In this document: positions 37,221 through 44,975 of the stretch, piece after piece
Layout: every line of letters starts with the position of its first letter
Position numbering within the stretch: position 1 is the first letter of the stretch
Assembly: GCF_003316695.1 (NCBI RefSeq)
Contig: NZ_PDKB01000010.1
Span: 38,574-102,573, forward strand
Direction of reading: 5' to 3'
Origin: Aliarcobacter vitoriensis
GTDB taxonomy: Bacteria; Campylobacterota; Campylobacteria; Campylobacterales; Arcobacteraceae
DNA: 64,000 nucleotides
The notes under the pieces: generated by a model
Database searches by the model: none
What the model was told of the DNA's origin: nothing
The model's input: only the letters and a program-made list of their open reading frames with translations
Made by a program: the position numbers and the translations under genes

Positions 37221-37288
37221 ATTGACTATTTAGTTAGCCAAAACTTAAAACTAAAAAACGGATGTATCTTTATAATTTTTGATACGAA

Positions 37289-37642
37289 TTAAATAGTATA
37301 TAATGGAGGATGAACGCCAGTTCTTCTAAAAGCAAAATAAGTTGTATAATATGGACATCTTGGAATAAATTTGAAAAGTCTTACTGCAAGTGCCGTTTTT
37401 TTTCTAAAGAAACAGTCACAATGGCAAGGTTTACTTTTTGAAATAAAACATGATAGTAAAATTTGCGATATGGTTGGTTCTAATTCTTCTATTTCTTCAT
37501 CATTTTTTGAAGATAATTGAAGTTTGTTTTTTAAATGATTTTTACAAGACACTACTTTGTTGTGCAAAGATATAGCTACACTGTAAGCTTGTATTGATGA
37601 CAATGAAAAATATTTTTTTCCAAAACCATTTAATGTTTTCAA
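37289..37642 (-). CDS. Small basic Cys-containing protein of unknown function
   Basis: I do not recognise this family. The 117-aa protein is basic, lacks a signal peptide and has six Cys, including CHCDC around residue 73 and single Cys at about 33, 65 and 95, plus conserved-looking ends (PRCPYYTTYFAFRRTG). This could bind metal. Evidence that it is a gene: the TTG start at 37642 has AGAAGG seven bases upstream and TATAAT a little further up, the frame is unbroken, and it fills the gap between metE and trmD. Homologues would be needed to confirm it. Confidence 0.6.
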   Translation of the reverse strand: MKTLNGFGKKYFSLSSIQAYSVAISLHNKVVSCKNHLKNKLQLSSKNDEEIEELEPTISQILLSCFISKSKPCHCDCFFRKKTALAVRLFKFIPRCPYYTTYFAFRRTGVHPPLYTI

Positions 37643-37764
37643 TAAAAAACCTTCTCTTATAATTATTATAAATAAAGTAAGAAGTCTAAATCAATAATCC
37701 TTAATAATAACTAAAACTAAATATGGTAATATTCCAAACAAAATTTTAGGACGGATTTTAGGCT

Positions 37765-38442
37765 TTGAAATTTACATTTGTAACCCTTTTCCCAAATTTG
37801 ATAGAACCATATTTTAAAGATTCTATATTAAAAAGAGCAGTGGAATCAAACTTTATATCTTATGAGTTTTCTAATCCAAGAGATTTTACAACTAATAAGC
37901 ATAAAAAAGTTGATGATGCTATGATTGGTGGAGGAGCAGGAATGCTTCTTTTTTGCCAACCTCTTTTTGATTGTCTTGATGATATAAAGAAGAAAAACAA
38001 AGATGCATACATTGTTTTTCCGTTGGCTGCTGCTAAGCCATTTCACCAAAATGATGCAAAAAGATTGGCAAAGAAAAAAAATATAGTAATGGTTAGTGGA
38101 CGATATGAGGGAATTGACGAAAGAGTTATTGAAAAGTATGCAAATGAAGTATTTTCTATAGGAGAATATATTTTAACTGGTGGAGAACTTCCATCTTTAG
38201 TTATGTGTGATGCAATTGCTAGAAATGTAGATGGTGTTTTAGGAAATGCCGATTCTTTGGAAGTTGAAAGCTATGAAAACAATCTTTTAGAAGCTCCATC
38301 TTTTGCAAAACCTGAAAAATACCAAAATTTAAGTGTCATTAAAGAATTTTTAAAGGGAAACCATAGTAAAATTTGCGACTTAAAATTCCAGATGTCCATT
38401 TGTAAGACAAAATATTATAGACCTAATAAGGAAAAACGATGA
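37765..38442 (+). CDS. trmD: tRNA (guanine37-N1)-methyltransferase
   Basis: Methylates G37 next to the anticodon to prevent frameshifting, using SAM. The 225-aa SPOUT protein shows [11 protein letters not shown] at the start, [13 protein letters not shown] near residue 51, [13 protein letters not shown] near 111 and the knot [22 protein letters not shown] near 133. The start is a TTG with only a weak ribosome site. It overlaps rplS by four bases. Unlike the common rpsP-rimM-trmD-rplS operon, no rpsP or rimM precedes it here. Confidence 0.95.
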   Translation: MKFTFVTLFPNLIEPYFKDSILKRAVESNFISYEFSNPRDFTTNKHKKVDDAMIGGGAGMLLFCQPLFDCLDDIKKKNKDAYIVFPLAAAKPFHQNDAKRLAKKKNIVMVSGRYEGIDERVIEKYANEVFSIGEYILTGGELPSLVMCDAIARNVDGVLGNADSLEVESYENNLLEAPSFAKPEKYQNLSVIKEFLKGNHSKICDLKFQMSICKTKYYRPNKEKR

Positions 38443-38795
38443 AAAACAGATATATTGCAAGTTTCGAAGCAGCACAAATTGCTTCTAAAGAAGTTCCAGC
38501 ATTTAGAGCAGGAGATACAGTAAGACTTGGTGTTGAGATTAAAGAAGGCGAGAAAAAAAGAGTTCAAACTTTCGAAGGTGTGATTATAGGAAGAAGCGGA
38601 AATGGTGTTGATGCTACTTTTACAATTAGAAAACTTGGTGCAAATAGTATTGGTGTTGAAAGAATATTCCCTTTATACTGTGAATCTTTAAAATCTTTTG
38701 AAGTAATAAGAAGAGGTAGAGTAAGAAGAGCTAAACTTAACTATTTAAGAGAGTTAAAAGGTAAAGCTGCAAAAATTAGAGAGTTAAAAAAATAA
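38439..38795 (+). CDS. rplS: 50S ribosomal protein L19
   Basis: Ribosomal protein at the subunit interface. The 118-aa basic protein has [20 protein letters not shown] and [21 protein letters not shown], both highly conserved, and ends in a Lys/Arg-rich tail. ATGA overlap with trmD indicates coupled translation. A terminator starts on its stop codon. Confidence 0.98.
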   Translation: MKNRYIASFEAAQIASKEVPAFRAGDTVRLGVEIKEGEKKRVQTFEGVIIGRSGNGVDATFTIRKLGANSIGVERIFPLYCESLKSFEVIRRGRVRRAKLNYLRELKGKAAKIRELKK

Positions 38796-38821
38796 TTAGG
38801 GCTTTTTGCCTTAATTTTTTT
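38794..38821 (+). terminator. Terminator of trmD-rplS
   Basis: A 9-bp stem AATTAGGGC / GCCTTAATT (one G-T wobble) with a TTTTT loop and a following run of T residues. It begins on the rplS stop codon. Confidence 0.88.
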
Positions 38822-38888
38822 GATTTTTATCACAATTTCTACAAATTTAAAATACTTCATTTCAAACTATCTAATTTAAAGGATAAAA

Positions 38889-39500
38889 TTGTTATCAGAA
38901 ATAATTAGCTTTATTGTTCAAACTGTTGGAAGCTTAGGTTATATAGGAATATTTATAATGATGTTTATTGAAAGTTCATTTATAATTCCTTTTCCATCTG
39001 AAGTTGTTATGATACCAGCAGGATATTTGGCATATAAAGGTGAAATGAGTATGCTTTTAGTAGTATTATCGGGGATTTTAGGTTCACTTGCAGGGGCTTT
39101 GTTTAACTACTACTTAGCAATTAAATTGGGAAGAAAACTATTAGTAAAATATGGTAATTATGTTTTTATAAAAGAAGAAACTTTAGAGAAAATAGAGCAA
39201 TTTTTTAAAGAACATGGGCATATTTCTACTTTTTTTGGAAGATTGATACCAGTTGTAAGACAATATATATCTCTACCAGCTGGACTTGCACAGATGAATT
39301 TAGCAAAATTTACTTTTTATACTACTTTAGGTGCAGGGCTTTGGATGATAGTTTTGGCATATCTTGGGTATTTCTTAGGAGATAATGAAGAGTTACTAAA
39401 AGAGTATTTACATTTGATTATAATCGTAATTTTAGTATCTATTGTAATCTTTTCTTATATATACTACAAAATTACAAAAAAAAGAAAAAAGAGCCTATAA
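38889..39500 (+). CDS. DedA/SNARE-associated family membrane protein
   Basis: An inner-membrane protein of 203 aa of the DedA family, whose members move undecaprenyl phosphate or other lipids across the membrane and affect envelope homeostasis. Family marks: [21 protein letters not shown] (about residues 28-48), the Gly-rich [18 protein letters not shown], and [18 protein letters not shown] (about 118-135), which carries the conserved Arg and Pro. The start is a TTG with AAAGGA in front. It is a single-gene unit; substrate and partner cannot be told. Confidence 0.9.
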   Translation: MLSEIISFIVQTVGSLGYIGIFIMMFIESSFIIPFPSEVVMIPAGYLAYKGEMSMLLVVLSGILGSLAGALFNYYLAIKLGRKLLVKYGNYVFIKEETLEKIEQFFKEHGHISTFFGRLIPVVRQYISLPAGLAQMNLAKFTFYTTLGAGLWMIVLAYLGYFLGDNEELLKEYLHLIIIVILVSIVIFSYIYYKITKKRKKSL

Positions 39501-39519
39501 ATATCTTATAGACAGCTTT
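39486..39519. terminator. Bidirectional terminator between DedA gene and aminotransferase
   Basis: An inner stem CTATAA / TTATAG around a 5-base loop, extended by GC and AAAAA / TTTTT arms with a small internal loop. It overlaps the ends of both convergent genes. Confidence 0.6.
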
Positions 39520-40612
39520 TTATAAGTTTTATACCTTTTTCAATTTGTTCAAAATTTGAATGAGTGTAGTTAAATCTTATCTCACCATTTGGCACTTTAT
39601 CAATATAAAACTGATTTCCTGGAACATAAACAACTTTTTTCTTTAAGCACTCTTGAACAAGAGCAAATGTATCTATATTATCTCCAAAAGTTCCATATAA
39701 AAACATTCCACCTTTTGGTAATTGGTGTTTAAATTCGGGCATTATTAATTTTAATTGTTTTGAAAAATATTCTGCTTTTGCTTTATAGTCATCTCTTATT
39801 GATTGAAGATGTTTTTCATATTTTTGAGTATCTTTTAGATATTCAGCCAAAATATATTGTGAAACTCCACTTGAGTGTAAATCTATACTTTCTTTTATAA
39901 TCAGTAAAGATTTTATTTTTTCCTCATCTGCTCTAATCCAACCAATTCTGTAACTAGGAACTAAAGTTTTAGAAAAACTTCCTAAATGAAAAGAGTTTTT
40001 TGGTAATTTAGCACTAATATAAGGCATTTTTTTATCAAAAAATAGTTCACTATATGGGCTATCTTCTATCAAAATACCATCGTGTTTTTCTACTATTTTT
40101 GTAATTTCTTCTCTTTTTTCTTGGCTATATGTTGTTGCACTTGGATTCTGAAAATCTGGTATTAGATAAGTTAATTTTGTGTTTTTAAAACTTTTCTCAA
40201 ATTCACTAATATTTACTCCATCATTTTCTAACTTTACTCCTTGCATTTTTAACTTATTTAATCTAAAAATATTCATAGCACCTAAATATGATGGTTCTTC
40301 GATAGTTATATCTTTGTTTTCAAAAAACTTTGCCAAAATATACATAGCTTGTTGGCTTCCAGTTGTTATCAGAATATTATCTTTTGTTGTAGGAAATCCT
40401 TCATCTGAATATCTTTTGGCTATTTGTTCTCTTAATTCATTTATTCCATTGCTAACTGTGTATTGATAAATTTTTGGATTGTCTAAAACTTTTATTGTTG
40501 CTTCTTTTAAATCTTGCGTTGGAAATAGATTAAGACTTGGAAGTCCACCAGCAAAAGAGATAGTTTCTTCATCTATTGCTTCAAGAATTTCTCGTATAAA
40601 TGACCGTTTCAT
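39506..40612 (-). CDS. PLP-dependent aminotransferase (class I/II, LysN/MocR-like group)
   Basis: A fold-type I aminotransferase of 368 aa, resembling 2-aminoadipate aminotransferases and the catalytic half of MocR proteins. The PLP lysine is in HLGSFSKTLVPSYRIGW (about residues 212-228). Other family marks are ISFAGGLPSLNLFP at the start, ITTGSQQAMYIL, YLIPDFQNPSATTYS and EIRFNYTH. No DNA-binding domain is attached. The amino donor cannot be decided. It is divergent from the AraC/GyrI gene across a 130-base region, so that regulator may control it. Confidence 0.85.
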   Translation of the reverse strand: MKRSFIREILEAIDEETISFAGGLPSLNLFPTQDLKEATIKVLDNPKIYQYTVSNGINELREQIAKRYSDEGFPTTKDNILITTGSQQAMYILAKFFENKDITIEEPSYLGAMNIFRLNKLKMQGVKLENDGVNISEFEKSFKNTKLTYLIPDFQNPSATTYSQEKREEITKIVEKHDGILIEDSPYSELFFDKKMPYISAKLPKNSFHLGSFSKTLVPSYRIGWIRADEEKIKSLLIIKESIDLHSSGVSQYILAEYLKDTQKYEKHLQSIRDDYKAKAEYFSKQLKLIMPEFKHQLPKGGMFLYGTFGDNIDTFALVQECLKKKVVYVPGNQFYIDKVPNGEIRFNYTHSNFEQIEKGIKLIKSCL

Positions 40613-40731
40613 ATTGGTTTATAATCCTTTTATATATATTGGCAAAATTCTACATCAAAAGAATTATTTATGCTTTACATAAAATGCTTTTATTATTATC
40701 AATTATTGCTAAATTTATATACAATTCTTGA

Positions 40732-40737
40732 TATAAT
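40732..40737 (+). promoter_or_regulatory. -10 box of the AraC/GyrI gene
   Basis: TATAAT preceded by TTGA, ending only five bases before the ATG at 40743. Transcription would begin at or next to the start codon, giving a leaderless message; no SD is present. Confidence 0.6.
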
Positions 40738-40742
40738 TTCTT

Positions 40743-41615
40743 ATGAAAAAAATTACATTTGAAAAACGAATAAAACTTGCGAATGATGTTATGAACTATA
40801 TTTATAAATATATTGATACAAATATAAATATAGATGAATTAAGTTGTGAGTTAAATATAAGTAAGTTTCATCTTCATAGAATATTTAAAGAAGAATTTGG
40901 AAAAAATATCTATGAAAGTATAAAATCTATCAGACTTGAAAAAGCTGCAAATTTACTTATTACAAATAGATACTCTACGATATCTGATATTGCTTTAATG
41001 ATTGGATATAGTTCTCAAACTTCATTTTTAAGAAGTTTCAAACAAAGATTTAATATGACTCCAAAAGATTGGAGAAATGGTGGATATAAAAAATATTCAA
41101 ATAAAATAGTAGAAAAGATATCCAATAATATTGAAGAAAGAGATTTTGATATAGAGCCAACAATTGTAAAAATGCCTGAAATAAAAGGTTATTATATAAG
41201 ACATAAAGGTTATGATAAAACTATAAAACAAACTTGGGCAAAAATTCAAACTTGGATATATACAAATGATATAAAAGATTATAAGCAAATAGCTCTTCAT
41301 CACGATAACCCTATTATAACTCCACTTGAAGATTGTCAATATATTGCGATTGTAGTTTTAGATGATGAAGATAGTTTAAAAGATTTGTCTTTGCCTTCTT
41401 TGATTGTTCCAAAGGGAATTTATGCAAAATTTAATTTGAGTGGAAAATATGGTGATGTTATCAAGTTGATTCAGTGGGTTTATCATACTTGGCTTATAAA
41501 AAGTGGATATGAAACAACAACAAATCCATCTTATACAATATATGAAAAAAACCATTTTCTAAGTAACAATGAAGAATTTACTTTAGATTTTTATCTACCA
41601 ATAAGATATGTGTAA
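40743..41615 (+). CDS. AraC-family regulator with GyrI-like effector domain
   Basis: A 290-aa transcription factor. The N-terminal AraC domain has two helix-turn-helix units: NIDELSCELNISKFHLHRIF and SDIALMIGYSSQTSFLRSF followed by NMTPKDWR. The C-terminal half (about residues 130-290) resembles GyrI-like small-molecule binding domains, as in Rob/MarA-related and SbmC proteins (IKGYYIRHKGYDKT, IALHHDNPIITP, ending LDFYLPIRYV). The Nudix gene follows after 11 bases, then ridA, suggesting one operon. It appears to lack an SD. Confidence 0.88.
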   Translation: MKKITFEKRIKLANDVMNYIYKYIDTNINIDELSCELNISKFHLHRIFKEEFGKNIYESIKSIRLEKAANLLITNRYSTISDIALMIGYSSQTSFLRSFKQRFNMTPKDWRNGGYKKYSNKIVEKISNNIEERDFDIEPTIVKMPEIKGYYIRHKGYDKTIKQTWAKIQTWIYTNDIKDYKQIALHHDNPIITPLEDCQYIAIVVLDDEDSLKDLSLPSLIVPKGIYAKFNLSGKYGDVIKLIQWVYHTWLIKSGYETTTNPSYTIYEKNHFLSNNEEFTLDFYLPIRYV

Positions 41616-41626
41616 AAGGATTTATA

Positions 41627-42403
41627 ATGACAAGTAGCATAGAATATATAGCCAATTTTAAAACAACTCTTGACCCATACAATGGAATAACAATAGAAAA
41701 AAATGATTTTCCAAAAGATATTTTGGAGTTTGAAAAAAGTTTAGCTATTTTGATTGAAGAGATAAAAAATAAACGAAATCTTATTTGGATATATGTTGAT
41801 ATAAAAGATTCTGAATTTATACCAATTTTGACAAAATATGGTTTTACTTTTCACTCTTGTAATAGTGATTATTTACTTTTGTTAAAAGTTTTGAAGCAAG
41901 GAGTTATTATTCCAACTTTGGCAAATCATACTTTGGGAGTAGGTGCAGTAGTAATCAATAAAAAGAATGAGATTTTACTTATAAAAGAGCATTTAAGAAA
42001 TGAGTACTACAAGCTTCCTGGAGGTCATATTGATGATGCAGAGATGATAACAACTGCTTTAAGTAGAGAAGTTTTTGAAGAAACAGGAGTTGTTGTAGAT
42101 TTTGAAAAAATAGTATCTTTAGGGCATTTTTATCCACATCAATTTAATAAATCAAATTTATATGTTCTTTGTAAAGCAGTTCCAAAAAGTTTGAAAATAG
42201 ATATAAAAGATAAACAAGAGATAAGTGAGGCTATTTGGTTGAATCTTGATGAAATGTTTATTAGAGAAGATATTAGTAAATATACAAAAACTATCGTAAA
42301 ATCAGCGATTAGCATGAGTGGACTAGAAAAATCAGAAACTCCAATTTTAAATCATCTAAAAAATGAGTTTGAGTTGTTTTTTGTGAAAGAAAGCAAAAAC
42401 TAA
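41627..42403 (+). CDS. Nudix hydrolase with N-terminal extra domain
   Basis: A 258-aa protein whose C-terminal half is a Nudix hydrolase: the box is complete at about residues 132-154 (GHIDDAE, then REVFEETGV), so cleavage of a nucleoside diphosphate-linked substrate is likely. The first 105 residues form a separate domain (IWIYVDIKDSEFIPILTKYGFTFHSC) similar to the pre-Nudix region of eukaryotic NUDT6-type and plant Nudix proteins. Good SD AAAGGATTTATA. It lies between an AraC/GyrI regulator and ridA; the substrate is unknown. Confidence 0.88.
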   Translation: MTSSIEYIANFKTTLDPYNGITIEKNDFPKDILEFEKSLAILIEEIKNKRNLIWIYVDIKDSEFIPILTKYGFTFHSCNSDYLLLLKVLKQGVIIPTLANHTLGVGAVVINKKNEILLIKEHLRNEYYKLPGGHIDDAEMITTALSREVFEETGVVVDFEKIVSLGHFYPHQFNKSNLYVLCKAVPKSLKIDIKDKQEISEAIWLNLDEMFIREDISKYTKTIVKSAISMSGLEKSETPILNHLKNEFELFFVKESKN

Positions 42404-42436
42404 ATATAATACAAACTTTAAAAATAAAGGATAAAA

Positions 42437-42820
42437 ATGAAAAAGATAATAAGCACAACAAAAGCACCAAGTGCAATAGGACCTTACAATCAAGCTACAA
42501 GTTTTGAAAAACTTGTATTTACTTCTGGACAAATAGCACTTGATCCATCTACTATGGAAATAGTAAGTGGTGGAGTTCAAGAACAAACAAAACAAGTTAT
42601 GGAAAATCTAAAAGCTGTTTTAGAAGAGGCTGGAAGTTCTTTCGAAAATGTTTTAAAAACAACTTGTTATTTATCTGATATGGATAATTTTGTAGCTTTC
42701 AACGAAATCTACGGACAATATTTCAAAGCTGAAACTGCACCTGCAAGAAGTACAGTGGCTGTTAAAACATTACCAAAAAATGTTTTAGTAGAAGTAGATG
42801 TAATAGCTTTTAAAAACTAG
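42437..42820 (+). CDS. ridA: RidA-family reactive enamine/imine deaminase
   Basis: Hydrolyses 2-aminoacrylate and related enamines made by PLP enzymes, protecting other enzymes from damage. The 127 aa are typical: APSAIGPYNQA at the start, FTSGQIALDP, the catalytic Arg in APARSTVAVKTLPKNVLVEVD near the end. It follows the Nudix gene by 33 bases with its own SD AAAGGATAAAA. Threonine dehydratase (ilvA) in this window is a known source of its substrate class. A terminator overlaps its stop. Confidence 0.94.
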   Translation: MKKIISTTKAPSAIGPYNQATSFEKLVFTSGQIALDPSTMEIVSGGVQEQTKQVMENLKAVLEEAGSSFENVLKTTCYLSDMDNFVAFNEIYGQYFKAETAPARSTVAVKTLPKNVLVEVDVIAFKN

Positions 42821-42836
42821 ATTTTTCTAGTTTTTT
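42812..42836. terminator. Bidirectional terminator between ridA and the XRE gene
   Basis: A perfect 9-bp stem AAAAACTAG / CTAGTTTTT with an ATTTTT loop and a T run. It includes the ridA stop codon and ends just after the XRE gene's stop. Confidence 0.85.
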
Positions 42837-43084
42837 AATTCTTTAAAAAAATCTTCTATTGGAACATCTAAAGCTTTTGCTATTTTATATAGATGTTCCA
42901 AATTAAAATGCTTTCCATTTGTATTATTTTCTGCATAATTATAAAATGCATTTCCTTTTTGTCCTATAGTTAGGGCTAATTCTAGTTGAGTCATACCTTT
43001 TTCATTGCGATATCTTTTTACATTTTGTGAAACAGTTTTATAAAATTTTATAATCTCTTCATCATCAACATTTGAAATAAACAT
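42827..43084 (-). CDS. XRE-family helix-turn-helix regulator
   Basis: An 85-aa DNA-binding protein consisting almost only of a Cro/C1-type HTH (about residues 14-75): NVKRYRNEKGMTQLELALTIG is helices 1-2, followed by an unusual KGNAFYNYAENN recognition region, and the closing LEHLYKIAKALDVPIEDFF. SD AGGATAGTAACT precedes the ATG. No toxin partner is adjacent, so this is a solitary regulator. It is divergent from a diguanylate cyclase gene, and direct repeats lie between them. Confidence 0.88.
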   Translation of the reverse strand: MFISNVDDEEIIKFYKTVSQNVKRYRNEKGMTQLELALTIGQKGNAFYNYAENNTNGKHFNLEHLYKIAKALDVPIEDFFKELKN

Positions 43085-43128
43085 AGTTACTATCCTATTG
43101 GTTAATTAAAAACTAATGATAGATGAAG

Positions 43129-43160
43129 TAGAATACTTATTCAATTGTTTATAGAATACT
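43129..43160. repeat. Direct repeats TAGAATACT between the XRE and cyclase genes
   Basis: TAGAATACT occurs at 43129-43137 and again at 43152-43160, 23 bases apart on the same strand. Outer copies of TATCCTAT (43091) and its complement ATAGGATA (43165) flank them. The position in the divergent promoter region suggests an operator, probably for the XRE protein. Confidence 0.45.
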
Positions 43161-43183
43161 AATCTATAGGATATATATTAATA

Positions 43184-44083
43184 ATGCAAGATTTAATACA
43201 AGAAAATGAACAGTTAAAAATAATTAATTATGAATTAAACTTATTTTTAGAACAATTTAAAGAATTATCTTATTCTTCAGAAACAGATTTAAATGGGTTT
43301 ATAACTGATATTAGTCAATCTTTTTGTGATTTGATAGGATATAAAAAAGAAGAACTTATTGGAAAAAAACACTCAATTTTAAAGCATCCTTTAGAACAAG
43401 AATCAAAATATAAAGAGCTTTGGGAAAATATAACAAATAATAAGCTTTGGATAGGTGAATTGAGATGTTTAGACAAGAATAAAAATGATATATGGTATAA
43501 AACTACAATTTTTATTAAAAGAGACATAAAAGGAAATATTTTAGGTTATGCTGCAAAGAGGCAAGATATAACAGACAAAAAGAAATTAGAGAATTTAAGT
43601 ATAACAGACACTTTGACAAATTTGTACAATAGAAGATTTTTTGATGAAATAGTAAGAAAAGAGATAAATAGAGCTAGAAGGATGAATAAGAATTTTGTTT
43701 TAATGATGATTGATATAGATAATTTTAAAAAGTATAATGATACTTTTGGGCATTTATATGGAGATAATATTTTAAAAAAAGTTGCAATTGTTTTAAAAAG
43801 ATTTACGAAAAGAGCGAATGATTTTGCTTTTAGATTAGGAGGAGATGAATTTTCTATAATATCTATGGATTTTGATAAAGATAAAATATTAATATATTCT
43901 AATAAAATTAAAGAAGAGATAACAAAGTTAAAATTTAAAAATAATATATGTATTACGATTTCAATAGGAGTATATATTTTGGAACAAAATGAAAAAACTA
44001 GTTTAAAAGAGATTTTTAAATTTTCAGATGAAGCACTTTATAGAGCAAAAAATTTAGGTAAAAATCAAGTTGTTGTTTATTAG
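43184..44083 (+). CDS. PAS-GGDEF diguanylate cyclase
   Basis: Makes the second messenger c-di-GMP. The 299 aa comprise a short N-terminal helix, one PAS domain with PAC segment (about residues 30-130; GYKKEELIGKKHSILKHP and GYAAKRQDITDKKK), a linker and a complete GGDEF domain (LTNLYNRRFFDEI, FKKYNDTFGHLYGD, RLGGDEFSI near 217). The inhibitory RxxD site is present as RAND five residues before GGDEF. No membrane segment is seen, so it is cytoplasmic and senses an internal signal such as redox or a small ligand. The SD is weak or distant. Confidence 0.93.
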   Translation: MQDLIQENEQLKIINYELNLFLEQFKELSYSSETDLNGFITDISQSFCDLIGYKKEELIGKKHSILKHPLEQESKYKELWENITNNKLWIGELRCLDKNKNDIWYKTTIFIKRDIKGNILGYAAKRQDITDKKKLENLSITDTLTNLYNRRFFDEIVRKEINRARRMNKNFVLMMIDIDNFKKYNDTFGHLYGDNILKKVAIVLKRFTKRANDFAFRLGGDEFSIISMDFDKDKILIYSNKIKEEITKLKFKNNICITISIGVYILEQNEKTSLKEIFKFSDEALYRAKNLGKNQVVVY

Positions 44084-44116
44084 TATAAAAATAGATTTAT
44101 CTAGTTTTTATACTAT
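44081..44116. terminator. Bidirectional terminator between the cyclase and EamA genes
   Basis: A stem of 16 bp with a single bulged base (44081-44096 with 44099-44115, outer arm TAGTATAAAAA) and a very small loop. It covers the ends of both convergent genes and has T-rich arms. Confidence 0.65.
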
Positions 44117-44975
44117 TTACAAGTCCAGCTGTAACAACAAAAGTAAGTCCTACAAAATATACCATTAATATAGGTTCATCAAAAACTAAAATTAGGAAAA
44201 ATGCTGATAAAATAGGAATTATAAATGTAAATGGTGCTACTTTTGAGGCATCAAAAATTTGAAGTCCTTTTATCCAAAATACATATGAAATCCCATTTAT
44301 AAAAACTCCATTTACCAAAATAGCAATCCAGTCTTTTGATGCTGGGATTACAAAATTTGAGAAAGTTTGCATTGTAAAAAATGAGTATATTGTTGCACTA
44401 AAAAAGTAAATCATAACTGCATTTACAGCATTTATTTTAACTTTTTTACTCAAAACTGAAAAAAGAGCAAAACAAAAAGCAGATAACATAACTACAAGTA
44501 AAACATCAATATTTTTAAAATTAAAGGCTGAAATATCTCCTTTAGTGATAACCAAGCTAACACCAATAAATCCTAAAATTACAGCAAAAAGTTTTTTCTT
44601 TGTAAAATCCTCTTTTAAAATAATCAAAGATAAAACAAGGATAAAAATAGGCCAAGTATATTGTATAACCAATACTTCAATAGAGTTTGCATTGTGATAA
44701 CCAAAATATAAAAGTAGATAAAACATAAAATCTAAAAATCCTAAAGCAAATAAAACTAAAAAAATCTTTTTTGTATAGCTTAGAATTTCTTTTAAATTTT
44801 TACTTGCAATTGCTATAAATAATAAAGATAAAAAAGAGAAAGCTGATGAATAAAACATATACTGATAGTGGTCTAAGTTTGATTGTGCAAATTTTACAAA
44901 AATTCCAAGTAGTGACCAAAGAAAAATACATAAAGCTATATAAATTATTCCTAGATTTGATTTTGAAACATTCAT
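44097..44975 (-). CDS. DMT-superfamily (EamA) transporter
   Basis: An inner-membrane exporter-type protein of 292 aa with ten predicted membrane helices in two EamA repeats (about residues 8-140 and 150-290). Typical features are IALCIFLWSLLGIFVKFA at the start, the YTWPIFILVLSLIILKE segment and GLVNSIKTR at the end. Family members move amino acids, nucleotide precursors or other metabolites; the substrate cannot be predicted. The ATG overlaps the tex stop by four bases. Confidence 0.88.
   Translation of the reverse strand: MNVSKSNLGIIYIALCIFLWSLLGIFVKFAQSNLDHYQYMFYSSAFSFLSLLFIAIASKNLKEILSYTKKIFLVLFALGFLDFMFYLLLYFGYHNANSIEVLVIQYTWPIFILVLSLIILKEDFTKKKLFAVILGFIGVSLVITKGDISAFNFKNIDVLLVVMLSAFCFALFSVLSKKVKINAVNAVMIYFFSATIYSFFTMQTFSNFVIPASKDWIAILVNGVFINGISYVFWIKGLQIFDASKVAPFTFIIPILSAFFLILVFDEPILMVYFVGLTFVVTAGLVNSIKTR

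Noticed and set aside
37262..37285. GTATC/GATAC inverted repeat after the Cys-rich gene as a terminator
   Set aside because: Only five paired bases around a 12-base loop; the following T run is suggestive but the stem is too weak to annotate.
37172..37288. SAM riboswitch or T-box upstream of metE
   Set aside because: The leader is far too short and lacks the conserved stems and specifier features of those elements; only a simple hairpin is present.
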